A DNA stretch of 64,000 nt from Kribbella pittospori (GCF_004331465.1 NZ_SJKB01000016.1:100359-164358); one strand, 5' to 3'; positions 1-8,953 are shown, numbered from the stretch's first letter. Translations and numbers: made by a program. Notes: generated by a model not told the origin, from the letters alone.

Positions 1-366
1 GTCGTGGTCACCGCACCCCGGACGCCCTCGACGGCAGGGGTGTTCGACCGGGACGCGTTCGCGCGGATGAAGCCGTCCGCGTACTTCATCTGCATCTCGC
101 GCGGTGGGATCGCGGACGACGACGCGTTGCTGGAGGCGTTGCGGACCGGGCAGATCGCGGGGGCCGGGCTGGATGCACACGGCGTCGAACCGTTGCCGCC
201 GGAGAGCCCGTTCTGGTCGTTGCCCAACGTCATCGTCACGCCACACAACGGAGCCACCAGCACCGGTACGAGGCGCCGCAGCCAGGAGATCGTGGCCGAG
301 AATCTGCGTCGTTTCGTGGCCGGCGAGCCGCTGCACAACATCGTCGACAAGTCCGCCGGATATTAG
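1..366 (+). CDS. 2-hydroxyacid dehydrogenase, C-terminal part (5' end outside window)
   Basis: The reading frame is open from the first base, so the gene starts upstream of the window. The 121 visible residues carry the end of the NAD-binding domain of D-isomer-specific 2-hydroxyacid dehydrogenases: ISRGGIADDDALLEAL holds the catalytic/NAD-contact arginine, GLDAHGVEPLPP the catalytic glutamate just before proline, and VTPHNGA the catalytic histidine. These enzymes reduce 2-keto acids to D-2-hydroxy acids (or the reverse) with NAD(P)H in the cytoplasm. The substrate cannot be told from this fragment. The next gene, a GntR regulator, begins 50 bp downstream on the same strand and may control it, since GntR/FCD regulators often sit beside the catabolic gene they regulate. 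Confidence 0.9.
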   Translation, partial: VVVTAPRTPSTAGVFDRDAFARMKPSAYFICISRGGIADDDALLEALRTGQIAGAGLDAHGVEPLPPESPFWSLPNVIVTPHNGATSTGTRRRSQEIVAENLRRFVAGEPLHNIVDKSAGY

Positions 367-415
367 TGCCACGCCCGTACACTTGCCTGACCAGTTGGAT
401 TCCACAGGGGGTGCA

Positions 416-1102
416 GTGAGTACCGAAGCGCGCCTGGAGCTCGGGCCGTCCTCGCTGACCGATGCGCTGTACGAGTCGGTTCGCAAGCGGATCGTGAACG
501 GCGAGATCCCGCAGGGCGAGAAGCTCACCGAGGTCCGGCTGGCCACCGAGTACAACGTGGCCCGGCCGACCGCGAAGGCCGCGCTGGAGCGACTCACTGC
601 ACTCGGCCTGCTCCGGCGTACGGCGCACAAGACGGCTGTCGTCCCGGTGCTCGACCAGGCCGAGATCCGGGATCTGTTCTTCAGCCGGATGACGATCGAG
701 AAGGCGGCGGTGTCCGCGCTGGCCGTGACCGGTGAGGTGCCGGCCGACGCGGCCCGCGCGCAGGTGGCGATCGAGTACGCCGCTCGCGACCGTCTCTTCG
801 AGAACCAGGTCGAGGCGGACATCGCGTTCCACACCGCTTTGGTCGCCGCGGTCGGGAGCCGGCGGTTGTCCCGGATGCACGAGCTGATCATCGGCGAGGT
901 GCACCTGACGATGGGCCAGTACCAGGCCCACCGGAAGGCTGCGCCGACCACGGTCGCCGAGGAGCATGCCGCCATCCTCAAGGCGATCGAGGATGGCAAT
1001 CCCGACGCTGCCGCCGACCACCTTGCGTACCACCTCGAGCAGGCCCAGGGCCGGCTGCTCACCACCCTGCAGCAGGCGTCAGACGAGGTCGTGCCGCAGT
1101 AG
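416..1102 (+). CDS. GntR family transcriptional regulator, FCD subfamily
   Basis: 228 residues from GTG at 416, with GGGGG a few bases upstream as ribosome site. The N-terminal 70 residues form the GntR winged helix (LYESVRKRIVNGEIPQGEKL, then EVRLATEYNVARPTAKAALE as recognition helix region). The remaining residues are helical and FCD-like, with IAFHTALVAAVGSRRL and a late VAEEHAAILKAIEDGN carrying acidic and histidine residues of the kind that hold metal or ligand in FadR-type regulators. It should bind DNA as a dimer and respond to a small acid. The dehydrogenase upstream is the natural target. Its 3' end overlaps the convergent RibD-like gene by 24 bp. Confidence 0.9.
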   Translation: MSTEARLELGPSSLTDALYESVRKRIVNGEIPQGEKLTEVRLATEYNVARPTAKAALERLTALGLLRRTAHKTAVVPVLDQAEIRDLFFSRMTIEKAAVSALAVTGEVPADAARAQVAIEYAARDRLFENQVEADIAFHTALVAAVGSRRLSRMHELIIGEVHLTMGQYQAHRKAAPTTVAEEHAAILKAIEDGNPDAAADHLAYHLEQAQGRLLTTLQQASDEVVPQ

Positions 1103-1630
1103 GACGGTGCGACCGTCGAACGCGCGGGTCTCGGCCAGGCGCAGGGTACGGCGGTCGGTCGGGTGGTAGACGGGCTTGCCGCCGCCGAGGATCACCGGGT
1201 GCACGATCACGTGGTACTCGTCGACGAGACCAAGCTCGGTCAACGCGGCGGCGACACTCGAGCTACCAGTGATCAGGATGTCCTTGCCCGGCTGGTCCTT
1301 GATCGCCCTGATCTCCTCGGCGGTCCGGACGATCCGGGTGTCCCAGTCCGCGCTCTCCAGCGTGGTCGACAACACGACCTTGGGCGTCGTACGCCAAACC
1401 GGCGCGAACGCGACCGCGTGCTCGTCCGGGTTCATCGACTCGGCGTTCGGCCAGTACGACGACATCAGCTCCCAGACCTTGCGTCCGTACAGGAAGGTAT
1501 CGGACCGCTCCGTCAGCCCCATCGAGTACTCGCCCAGCTCCGGACCGAGCTCGGCCCAGTCGAACTCGCCGTTCGGCCCCTCGATGAACCCGTCCAGCGA
1601 CTGGTGCACGTAGTACATGATCTTCCGCAT
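1079..1630 (-). CDS. Dihydrofolate reductase family (RibD C-terminal domain) protein
   Basis: 183 residues. The start MRKIMYYVHQSLDGFI and the motifs LYGRKVWELM, KVVLSTTLE, DILITGSSSVAAALTELGLVDEY and VHPVILGGGKP are the NADPH-binding pattern of the RibD C-terminal/DHFR-like superfamily. Members of this stand-alone type are common in actinobacteria; their substrates are mostly unknown, and they are not the folate enzyme itself. Acidic GPNGEFDWAELGPELGEY follows the first motif. A second paralogue lies at 4705-5244. It converges with the GntR gene and shares 24 bp with it. Confidence 0.88.
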   Translation of the reverse strand: MRKIMYYVHQSLDGFIEGPNGEFDWAELGPELGEYSMGLTERSDTFLYGRKVWELMSSYWPNAESMNPDEHAVAFAPVWRTTPKVVLSTTLESADWDTRIVRTAEEIRAIKDQPGKDILITGSSSVAAALTELGLVDEYHVIVHPVILGGGKPVYHPTDRRTLRLAETRAFDGRTVLLRHDLV

Positions 1631-1934
1631 GATGTCCTCCAGGTTTGATTGCTGTTACGAACCCTGGTCGGACCCATCCGAGCGACTTTGACAATCCCGG
1701 GCACGAGCAGCTTGGCGCGCGACCGCAAGTTCCCGAGGGATTGACGAATTTCGGCCGGGCAGGCAGGCTCGGGTCGAACGGGCGGGTCTGGGGGAGGGCC
1801 GGCTGCCCGTCGGGGGTTCAGACGCTCTCTGGGGTGAGGTTTCGCGCAACGCTCGACGGTGACGACCGGTCTGTGCGGCGCCGTGCTGTTCACGCGCGCC
1901 GCTCCGCGACACAGCGACGGGCCGGGGAGCCGAG
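1631..1934. other. Intergenic region between divergent genes
   Basis: About 300 bp between the start of the RibD-like gene (leftward) and the FAD oxidase gene (rightward). It must hold both promoters. A TTGACA hexamer lies at about 1688 on the plus strand, but I cannot point to a convincing -10 partner. No supported coding frame, hairpin or repeat was found here. Confidence 0.5.
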
Positions 1935-3299
1935 ATGGGCACGATCGACAACTTGAGGGAACGCACCAGAGGGCAGGTCCTCACGGGAGGTGACGAGGGG
2001 TACGACGAGGCGCGCCGGGTGCGCAACGGCATGCACGACAAGCATCCGAGGGTCATCGTGCGGTGTGAGAACGCCGGCGACGTGATGGCCGCGATCGACT
2101 TCGCACGCACGAACGAGCTGGACCTTGCGATCCGAGGCGGAGGGCACAGCGTCCCCGGCTTCGGCACCGTCGAGGACGGCGTGGTCATCGACCTCAGCGT
2201 CATGCGCGGGGTGCGGGTGGATCCGGCGACCCGGACGGCCCGGGCAGGCGGCGGCGCCACGTGGGGTGATCTCAACGACGCGACGCACGCCTTCGGGCTC
2301 GCGGTCACCGGCGGTGTCGTGTCCACGACCGGTATCGGCGGACTGACCCTCGGCGGTGGAATCGGGTACCTCGCCCGCGGACTCGGGTTGTCCTGCGACA
2401 ACCTGATCTCGGCCGACGTGGTGACGGCGGACGGACAGTTCGTGGTCGCCAGCGAGAAGGACCACGAGGACCTCTTCTGGGCGCTGCGCGGCGGTGGCGG
2501 GAACTTCGGTGTGGTCACCGCGCTCGAGTACCGGCTGGCGCCGGTGACGACGGTCTACGGCGGCCCGATGTTCTTCGAGCTGTCGGACGCGACCGCGGTC
2601 GTGTCGGGCTTCCGCGACATGATCGGGGACGCACCCGAGCAGCTCGGCGGGTTCCCGGGATTCCAGATCGCCCCGCCGCTGCCGTTCATCCCAGAGGACC
2701 GGCACGGCGACCACTTCGCGCTGATCGTGGGGTGCTGGGCCGGTGATCCGGACCGTGGCGAGGAGGAGATCTCGCGGTTCCGCGAGTTCGCGCCGGTGGT
2801 TGCCGAACACGTCGGGGCGATGCCGTACCCGGCGCTCAACAGCGCTTTCGACGCGCTCTACCCGATGGGTCTGCAGCACTACTGGAAGGCGAGCTTCGTC
2901 CGCGAGCTGACCGACGAGGCGATCCAGACGCACCTGCGCCACGCACCCAAACTGCCGTCGGTGCACTCGACCGTCCACATCTATCCGATCGACGGCGCCG
3001 TACACCGGGTGACTCCGGACGGCACCGCGTTCGCCTACCGGGACGCCAACTTCGCGACGGTGATCGCGGGGATGTGGCCGGACGCGGCGGACAACGAGGC
3101 GAACATCGACTGGGTGAAGTCGTACTACGACGACATCGCACCGCACTCCGAGCCGGGCGGCTACATCAACTTCATGGCCGACGACGACCAGGGCCGGATC
3201 CGCGACAACTACAAGCAGAACTACGACCGCCTGGTCGAGGTCAAGCGCAAGTACGACCCGGGCAACCTGTTCCACCTCAACCAGAACATCGTGCCCTAG
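1935..3299 (+). CDS. FAD-binding oxidase with covalent-FAD histidine (berberine-bridge type)
   Basis: 454 residues. The PCMH-type FAD domain runs from about residue 35 to 210: LAIRGGGHSVPGFG carries the histidine expected to bind FAD covalently, and TGIGGLTLGGGIGYLARGLG plus LRGGGGNFGVVT are the pyrophosphate-binding turns. Enzymes with two covalent links have a cysteine in the first of these loops; here it is VVSTTGIGG, so a single histidyl link is predicted. The C-terminus ends in LFHLNQNI, the BBE-domain signature. Such enzymes oxidise alcohols, sugars or alkaloid-like substrates with oxygen; the substrate is unknown. Start ATG 1935 follows GGGGAG. A strong terminator follows the stop. Confidence 0.92.
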   Translation: MGTIDNLRERTRGQVLTGGDEGYDEARRVRNGMHDKHPRVIVRCENAGDVMAAIDFARTNELDLAIRGGGHSVPGFGTVEDGVVIDLSVMRGVRVDPATRTARAGGGATWGDLNDATHAFGLAVTGGVVSTTGIGGLTLGGGIGYLARGLGLSCDNLISADVVTADGQFVVASEKDHEDLFWALRGGGGNFGVVTALEYRLAPVTTVYGGPMFFELSDATAVVSGFRDMIGDAPEQLGGFPGFQIAPPLPFIPEDRHGDHFALIVGCWAGDPDRGEEEISRFREFAPVVAEHVGAMPYPALNSAFDALYPMGLQHYWKASFVRELTDEAIQTHLRHAPKLPSVHSTVHIYPIDGAVHRVTPDGTAFAYRDANFATVIAGMWPDAADNEANIDWVKSYYDDIAPHSEPGGYINFMADDDQGRIRDNYKQNYDRLVEVKRKYDPGNLFHLNQNIVP

Positions 3300-3308
3300 G
3301 CAACAAAC

Positions 3309-3347
3309 GGCCGGCGCCGTACGACGGTTCGTCGTACGGCGCCGGCC
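3309..3347. terminator. Bidirectional hairpin terminator
   Basis: A perfect 17-bp stem (3309-3325 with 3331-3347) with a 5-base loop GGTTC lies between two convergent genes that end at 3299 and 3356. There is no U-run, as usual in actinobacteria. It can serve both strands. Confidence 0.85.
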
Positions 3348-3355
3348 TGGTTCGC

Positions 3356-3937
3356 TCAGAGGGTGAGCAGCCGCTGGAAGAAGGCGCGGTACTTCTGCAG
3401 CGCCGAGCGCAGGTCCTCGGTCGACGGCTCGCCGTCGGACCACTGCTTCTCCAGGCCCTGGTGCTGGCGTTCGAAGGACTCCGACAGGCGCTTGAGTACG
3501 TCGTCGACGAGGTTGTCCGCCTCGCTCACCGCCTTGCGCGGATCGTCGACGAAGCCCTGCTGGATGACGTCCCACCGGCTCCGGTAGTCGACCATCAGGT
3601 CCGAGGCCAGCAACGGCTCGTCGGCCGTCGGCGCGTCCACGGCCGGTTCACGGCTTGCCGTCGTACGGGCGTCGTCGCCGGTCATCAGGCGATCGTCATC
3701 AGTCGTGCCGGTCATCAGGCGATCGTCATCGACCGTGGCGTCCATGCGACGGTCGTCCATCGGCTCGCTCATCCGGCGGTCGTCGGTCGGCTCTCCGATC
3801 AGGCGATCGTCATCGGTCCCGTCCATCCGTCGCTCGCTGATCGGCTCGCCGATGAGGCGGTGGTCGTTGGCCGGGTCGCCCATGGTGCGGTCGTCGTCGG
3901 TCGGGTCGTTCGTGCGGCGGTCGTCGTGCATGGTCAT
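3356..3937 (-). CDS. Asp/Arg-rich repeat protein with C-terminal YRxxW...QxFVDxP domain
   Basis: 193 residues. ATG at 3937 overlaps the upstream stop (ATGA), with AAGGAG nearby, so it is translated with the preceding gene. Residues 4-95 are imperfect 9-10 residue repeats rich in DDR (for example DDDRLIGEPTDDRRM and DDDRLMTG), with no hydrophobic core. The last 80 residues form a helical domain: YRSRWDVIQQGFVDDP, then AVSEADNLVDDVLKRL, then EDLRSALQKYRAFFQRLL. The same domain ends the upstream gene, so the two are paralogues by their C-termini. I know similar domains from actinobacterial hypothetical proteins but not a function. A link to stress or cell envelope is only a guess from the membrane-anchored partner. 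Confidence 0.75.
   Translation of the reverse strand: MTMHDDRRTNDPTDDDRTMGDPANDHRLIGEPISERRMDGTDDDRLIGEPTDDRRMSEPMDDRRMDATVDDDRLMTGTTDDDRLMTGDDARTTASREPAVDAPTADEPLLASDLMVDYRSRWDVIQQGFVDDPRKAVSEADNLVDDVLKRLSESFERQHQGLEKQWSDGEPSTEDLRSALQKYRAFFQRLLTL
3690..3930. repeat. Degenerate tandem coding repeat (DDR-rich)
   Basis: Related words such as GGCGATCGTCATC and GGCGGTCGTC recur every 27-30 bp inside the 3356-3937 gene. The copies have diverged in third positions yet keep the D-D-R-x pattern in the protein, so the repeat is under coding constraint or of mixed age. Confidence 0.7.
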
Positions 3938-4518
3938 GCTTGCTCCTTGGCGTCGGTCGGTTGCACGCGCCGGCCTGCGGTCGCGTCGTCGCTGTCGGCC
4001 AGCAGGGCCTCGACCAGCGAGCGGTAGGAGGTGACGGCCTGGCGGAGTTGTTCCGTGTCGGCCTCGCCGCGCTCCTGCGCGACGGCGATCCGGTGGGCGT
4101 CGCGATAGTGCGCCGCGACCTCCGGATGTTCCACCGAGATGTCGTTCACGCGCTGGTCGAACGCGTCGACCGGGTAGCCGGACTCGCGCATCATCCGCAG
4201 TACCAGCTGATCGGCGTCGGCGACCGCGGCCGCCGGCCGGTCCACGAAGCTGTGCTGAACCTGGGTCCACTCGACCCGGTAGGCCTCGGCGGACTCGTGG
4301 CTCAGCGGCGTGATGTCGAGCTGCGAGACCCGGCGTTCACGCCCGCGCAGTTCGCGTTCGGCGCTGCGCCGGTCACCCGATTCCTCCACACTGCGCTCGT
4401 ACTCCGGCCCGAACCGCTCACGCAGTTGGCCGGAACGTCTGCGCTGGTAGGCGAACAACAGCGCAGCCGCCGCGAGTACGACGACGACTATCACCACGAT
4501 TGTCAGGACGGTACCCAT
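3934..4518 (-). CDS. Membrane-anchored protein with YRxxW...QxFVDxP domain
   Basis: 194 residues from ATG 4518. Residues 2-24 form one hydrophobic segment (VLTIVVIVVVVLAAAALLFA) followed by arginines, so the protein is anchored in the membrane with a cytoplasmic tail. A charged linker follows, then a helical domain: YRVEWTQVQHSFVDRPAAAV, ADADQLVLRMMRESGYP, and near the end EQLRQAVTSYRSLVEALL. This is the same fold pattern as in the downstream gene, to which it is joined by an ATGA overlap. Function not known. The pair looks like a membrane-bound and a soluble version of one module. Confidence 0.8.
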   Translation of the reverse strand: MGTVLTIVVIVVVVLAAAALLFAYQRRRSGQLRERFGPEYERSVEESGDRRSAERELRGRERRVSQLDITPLSHESAEAYRVEWTQVQHSFVDRPAAAVADADQLVLRMMRESGYPVDAFDQRVNDISVEHPEVAAHYRDAHRIAVAQERGEADTEQLRQAVTSYRSLVEALLADSDDATAGRRVQPTDAKEQA

Positions 4519-4651
4519 CAGACCTCCAGTCCGATTCGACAGTGCGGACCTGCGATCTGGCGCGACCGATCGCGAGGACCTGCAGCAGGCGGTCCCCAGC
4601 GCCGCCTCACATCCCCGAGGCCGAACCGGTACCCATGAAGTGCGCACACAA

Positions 4652-4693
4652 GCATCCAGCCGGCCCACCGTGTGCGGGTGGCCGGCTGGATGC
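4652..4693 (-). terminator. Hairpin terminator after RibD-like gene
   Basis: A perfect 14-bp stem (4652-4665 with 4680-4693) with a 14-base loop that can itself pair. It lies 11 bp past the stop of the leftward gene that ends at 4705 and so most likely ends that operon. Confidence 0.8.
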
Positions 4694-4704
4694 GAGTGGA
4701 GCGG

Positions 4705-5244
4705 TCAGGCCTTCGGCGCCAGCTTGTGCACGACGATGCCGGACTTGAAGGTGGTGGTGCCGAGCAGGTCGAGGTGGGTGACGTCCACGCCCTGACCCTG
4801 GAACATGGTCTCGCCGTCGGCCACCACCGGGAAGATCCAGAAGTGGTACTCGTCGACCAGCTTGTGCTCCAGCAGCGTCTTCGAGAAGGAGCCGGTGCCG
4901 AACTTGATCAGGTTCCCGCCCTCGGTCTGCTTGAGCCGGGCCACCGCCTCGGCGGCGTCCCCCTCGAGTAGCTGGGCGTTCCAGGTCGTCTCCTTCAGCG
5001 TGCGGCTGGCGACGTACTTCGGCATCGCGTTGAACGCGTCGGTGTACGGGTCACCGCTGCGCTGCGACCAGGCCTCGGCGAACGCCTCGTAGGTGGCGCG
5101 GCCGAGCACTTGAGCGTCGACGCCGTCCATCAGGGCCACGGAGTAGGCGGAGTGCTCGTCGTCCCAGTACGGCGTACTCCAGTTCTGCGGGTTGTCGATC
5201 GCGCCGTTCAGGGTCATGAAGGTGGATTCGATCAGCTTCCTCAT
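4705..5244 (-). CDS. Dihydrofolate reductase family (RibD C-terminal domain) protein
   Basis: 179 residues. MRKLIESTFMTLNGAID, VLGRATYEAFAEAW, PKYVASRTL, NLIKFGTGSFSKTLLEHKLV and DEYHFWIFPVVADGETMF are the NADPH-fold motifs of the RibD/DHFR-like family. It lies 15 bp after the FMN reductase gene, so both are in one leftward operon: a flavin reductase feeding reduced flavin or NADPH chemistry next to a reductase. It is a distant paralogue of the protein at 1079-1630. Substrate unknown. Confidence 0.88.
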   Translation of the reverse strand: MRKLIESTFMTLNGAIDNPQNWSTPYWDDEHSAYSVALMDGVDAQVLGRATYEAFAEAWSQRSGDPYTDAFNAMPKYVASRTLKETTWNAQLLEGDAAEAVARLKQTEGGNLIKFGTGSFSKTLLEHKLVDEYHFWIFPVVADGETMFQGQGVDVTHLDLLGTTTFKSGIVVHKLAPKA

Positions 5245-5259
5245 GGGTCTTTCCCTTTC

Positions 5260-5823
5260 TTACTGTTGGTAAGGACGCTTCAAGCGCGCGTCCCGGAGCG
5301 CTTCGGCCCACCAGACGAGCTGGTCGAGCATGATCTTGGCGCCGGCTTCGTAGCCGGCGGTAGGCCGGGGCCAGTCACCGTCGGCGGTGAACTGCTCCCA
5401 GTAGCAGGGCAGGGCAACGGTGTTGCGGATGGTGACGGCCTGGAGCTCGGTGAAGACCTGCCGCAGTTGCGCGGTGGCGCACCGGCCGCCGGACTCCCGG
5501 CCGTAGCTGACGATCGCGACCGGTTTGGCGTGCCACTCTTCGTAGTACCAGTCCAGTGCGGTCTTCAGCGGTGCCGGAAAGCTGCAGTTGATCTCCGGAG
5601 TCACCACCGCGAACGCGTCCGCGGCGGCCAGCCTTGGTGCGAGTACGGCGACCTCGGACGGCGTCTCGTCGTCGGTGTCGGGCAGTGTCGCCGGCAGAGC
5701 GGCGGTGGCCAGGTCGACCAGGTCGACCTCGAACTGCTTGGCTGCCTGCCGGGCCAGCCAGTGGGCGACGGTCGGTCCGAAGCGGCCGTTGCGGGTGCTG
5801 CCGATGATCACTGCCAGTCGCAT
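5260..5823 (-). CDS. NADPH-dependent FMN reductase family protein
   Basis: 187 residues from ATG 5823, with GGAGG 7 bases upstream. It is a flavodoxin-like fold: MRLAVIIGSTRNGRFGPTVA is the phosphate loop of the SsuE/ArsH/chromate reductase family, VVTPEINCSFPAPLKTALDW the FMN-ring contact region, and KPVAIVSYGRESGGRCA the second FMN loop. Normal family length. The motif usually reads PEYN; here PEIN, a change that may alter FMN stacking. It is first in a two-gene operon and faces away from the AfsR-like regulator across 97 bp, so the regulator may act on it. Confidence 0.88.
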   Translation of the reverse strand: MRLAVIIGSTRNGRFGPTVAHWLARQAAKQFEVDLVDLATAALPATLPDTDDETPSEVAVLAPRLAAADAFAVVTPEINCSFPAPLKTALDWYYEEWHAKPVAIVSYGRESGGRCATAQLRQVFTELQAVTIRNTVALPCYWEQFTADGDWPRPTAGYEAGAKIMLDQLVWWAEALRDARLKRPYQQ

Positions 5824-5920
5824 TGTTCTGCCTCCTTTCCGGTGCTTCAGACTCTGCCGGATCGCGTTTACGGTTTCTTTCCGGTCACTGCCGGCCGGGT
5901 CGGAAAGATAGGGTGCGGCC

Positions 5921-8900
5921 ATGCGCTTCGGGGTGCTCGGACCGGTCACCGCCTGGACGGACGCGGGGGAGCCCGTCACCATCCCAGGTCTGAAGGTGCG
6001 CGCCCTGCTGGCCGACCTGCTCGTCCACGACGGCCGCCCGGTCCCGGCCGACCGGCTGATCGACGACCTGTGGGGTTCGGATCTGCCCGGCAACCCGTCC
6101 GGCACGCTGTCCGCCAAGGTGTCGCAGCTCCGCCGCGCCTTCGAGGACGCGGAGCCCGGCAGCCGGGTCCTGGTCAAGTCCGGTCCGGCCGGCTACTCGA
6201 TCACCGTCGACAGCTCGACGTACGACGCCTTGACGTTCGCTGAGCGAGTCGACGCTGGCCGGCTCGACGAGGCGCTGTCACTGTGGCGCGGTCCGGCGTA
6301 CGCCGACTTTGCCGACGAGGCCTTCGTGGAGACGGCTGTCGCGCGGCTGACCGAGCAGCGGTTGGCAGCGCTCGAGCGGGCTGACGTGCCGGTGAGCGAG
6401 CTGTCCGTGCTGGTTGCGGAGCATCCGCTGCGTGAGGGCTTACGGGCCGCGCACATGCGGGCGCTGTATCGAGCCGGGCGCCAGAGTGAGGCACTGGAGA
6501 GCTACGAGCACTTGCGACAACTGCTGTTGGACGAGCTGGGATTGGACCCGAGTCCTGAGTTGGTTGCTCTGCAGCAGTCGATCCTGACGCAGGACCTGCC
6601 GAACGCGCGGACCAACCTGCCGGCGCAGCTGACCGAGCTGGTCGGACGTTCGGAGGCGCTGGCGGAGGTGAGCTCGGGCCTGCAGTCTTCGCGGCTGGTG
6701 ACGCTGACTGGGCCCGGGGGAGTCGGCAAGACGCGGCTGGCGCTGGCGGCTGCCGCATCGGTGGCGGACCGGTTCCCAGATGGCGTCGTACTGGTTGAGC
6801 TGGCGGCTGTGACGCCTGCAGCTCGCTCGGTGCGGAACGCACTGACGGACGCCGTGCAGGCGGCTCTGGATCTGCGGGACAGCGCCGGTCCTGCTGACGC
6901 TGTGGTTGAGCGGCTGGCGGCTGTGATGGGGACGCGGCTTCTGGTGCTGGACAACTGCGAGCAGGTCGTTGCTGAGGTTGCCGACCTGACTGATCGCCTG
7001 TTGGCGGCCGCGCCCGGTCTGCGCGTGCTGGCGACCAGTCGTGAGCCACTCGGTCTGGCCGGTGAGGTGGTTTGGACTGTGCCGCCGCTGGAGGTGCCTT
7101 CGCCTGCGCTCGGGTTCGAGGCGGTGGGTGAGTGCAGTGCGGTGCAGTTGTTCGTCACTCGCGCGGCTGCAGCGTCTCGTGACTTCACGTTGTCCGCAGA
7201 GACCGTTGCCGACGTGTCCGTGCTGTGCCGGCGGCTGGACGGGATCCCGCTGGCGCTGGAGCTCGCAGCGACCCGGGTCCGCGCGCTCGGCGTTCGTGGA
7301 CTGGTGGCGCGGCTCGACGACCGCTTCCGGCTGCTTGCGACCGGGCACCGCGGTGCTGCGCCGCGTCAGCAGACGCTGCTCGCGATGATCGACTGGAGTT
7401 GGGAGCTGCTCGATCCGGAGGAACAGTCCGTCCTGCGGCAGCTCGCCGTACACGCTGATGGATGTACGGCGGAGGCTGCGGCGGCGGTGTGCGGAGAGGC
7501 CGACGTACTGGATGTGTTGATCCGTCTCGTGGACCGGTCGCTCGTCGTACCGGTCCATGGGGTGGAGGGGCCGCGGTACCGGTTGCTGGAGTCGGTGGCG
7601 GAGTACTGCGTGGAGAAGCTGCGTGCCGCGGGTGAGCTGGAGGCGGTACAGCAGCGACACCTGGACTACTACGTCGAGCTGGCGGAGTCGGCTCGTCCGC
7701 ATCTGTACGGCGGGGAGCAGAGCCGGTGGTTGCAGTTGCTGGACGAGGACACTGCCAATCTGCGGACCGCACTGGACCGGGCAGTGGCTATCGGGCGGCT
7801 GGATCTGGGTGAGCGGTTGGTGGATGCGCTGGCCTGGTACTGGTTCCTGCGTGGGCGGCTGGCCGAGGCGCAGCGGTCGCTGGAGGCGGTCCCGGGATCT
7901 CCTCGGGTCGAGGCGTGGCGGGTCGGGTTCCTGTATCTGCAGGGTGACCCGCGAGCGCCGGGCGAGCGAGACCGGTGGCTGGAGACGGCCGACGCACGTG
8001 GGCAGTGGTGGATCGCCCACACTGGAAGCGATGTGGGTGATCTGGCGACCCCTCTGGCGTTGCTGGAACGGTCTTTGAAGAGTTTTGAAGCGGACGGCGA
8101 CCAGTGGGGTGTGGCGGCCGCGCTGGCGTCCCGGTCCAAGCACTCACACGTGCGGTCCGATCTGGCGGCAATGCACGCGGATGCTTCAGAGAGTGCTCGC
8201 ATCTTCCGGTCATTGGGGGATCGGTGGGGCATGCTGCAGGCGTTGAGTTGGCTCGGTGCGCGTGCGGAGCGCGCGGGAGACTTCGCTGAGGCGGAACGCC
8301 TGCAACTCGAGGGCCTCCAGTTGGCCGAGGAACTCGGGCTCTGGCCCGAGGTCGCCTCGGCCTTGGGTGGTCTCGGCTGGACGTCGATACGACAAGCTCG
8401 CTACGACGACGCGCGGTCGCAAGGTGAGCGCGCGTTGCGGCTCGCCACAGAGCAAGGACAGCGGGCAGCGCAGGCACTGGCCGAGATCGTGCTCGGCTTC
8501 GCCGCCCGGCGCAGTGGCGACCTCGACGAGGCCGAGCGGTGGCTGCGGTCGCTGGTCGACGCGGCCCGCGGGCAGAACGAGCCGGTGCTCTACCTGTCGA
8601 TGGTCCTCGAGGAGCTGGGCTTTCTCCTCGAGCTCCGCGGCGAGTACGCCGAGGCGCTGGAGTCGCACAAGGAGGCCTTCCGGATCTCCGAGGAGTACGA
8701 CTCGCTCCGCAGCATGTGCTGGGCGTTGGAGGGCATCGCTGCCTGTCTCCCCGACCGGACAGTCGCTGCCAAGCTGCTCGGTTCCGCCGCCGCGACCCGG
8801 GCCACCGATCCGCAACTGGCGGCCACGGTCGACCTCACGGACCTGGAACGGGCCATCGAAACCGTCCGCTCTGCCTTGGGCGACGCCGCCTACGCAGAGG

Positions 8901-8953
8901 CCTACGCGGCCGGTGCCGCCTTCACACCCCAGGACGCGTTCCACCTCCTCTAA
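5921..8953 (+). CDS. AfsR/SARP-type transcriptional regulator with NB-ARC ATPase and TPR
   Basis: 1010 residues. An OmpR-like winged helix (residues 1-90; VLGPVTAWTDAGEPV, SQLRRAFE) is followed by the bacterial transcriptional activation domain (95-225; ALYRAGRQSEALESYEHLR). An NB-ARC ATPase follows with Walker A GPGGVGKTRLAL near 266 and Walker B LLVLDNCEQV near 345, and the C-terminal third is TPR-like helical repeats (AEAERLQLEGLQLAEELG, LDEAERWLRSLVDAARG). Regulators of this build activate secondary metabolism or sugar-use genes and need ATP-dependent assembly. No biosynthetic cluster is visible here, so the target may be the divergent flavin-reductase operon. Confidence 0.93.
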   Translation: MRFGVLGPVTAWTDAGEPVTIPGLKVRALLADLLVHDGRPVPADRLIDDLWGSDLPGNPSGTLSAKVSQLRRAFEDAEPGSRVLVKSGPAGYSITVDSSTYDALTFAERVDAGRLDEALSLWRGPAYADFADEAFVETAVARLTEQRLAALERADVPVSELSVLVAEHPLREGLRAAHMRALYRAGRQSEALESYEHLRQLLLDELGLDPSPELVALQQSILTQDLPNARTNLPAQLTELVGRSEALAEVSSGLQSSRLVTLTGPGGVGKTRLALAAAASVADRFPDGVVLVELAAVTPAARSVRNALTDAVQAALDLRDSAGPADAVVERLAAVMGTRLLVLDNCEQVVAEVADLTDRLLAAAPGLRVLATSREPLGLAGEVVWTVPPLEVPSPALGFEAVGECSAVQLFVTRAAAASRDFTLSAETVADVSVLCRRLDGIPLALELAATRVRALGVRGLVARLDDRFRLLATGHRGAAPRQQTLLAMIDWSWELLDPEEQSVLRQLAVHADGCTAEAAAAVCGEADVLDVLIRLVDRSLVVPVHGVEGPRYRLLESVAEYCVEKLRAAGELEAVQQRHLDYYVELAESARPHLYGGEQSRWLQLLDEDTANLRTALDRAVAIGRLDLGERLVDALAWYWFLRGRLAEAQRSLEAVPGSPRVEAWRVGFLYLQGDPRAPGERDRWLETADARGQWWIAHTGSDVGDLATPLALLERSLKSFEADGDQWGVAAALASRSKHSHVRSDLAAMHADASESARIFRSLGDRWGMLQALSWLGARAERAGDFAEAERLQLEGLQLAEELGLWPEVASALGGLGWTSIRQARYDDARSQGERALRLATEQGQRAAQALAEIVLGFAARRSGDLDEAERWLRSLVDAARGQNEPVLYLSMVLEELGFLLELRGEYAEALESHKEAFRISEEYDSLRSMCWALEGIAACLPDRTVAAKLLGSAAATRATDPQLAATVDLTDLERAIETVRSALGDAAYAEAYAAGAAFTPQDAFHLL

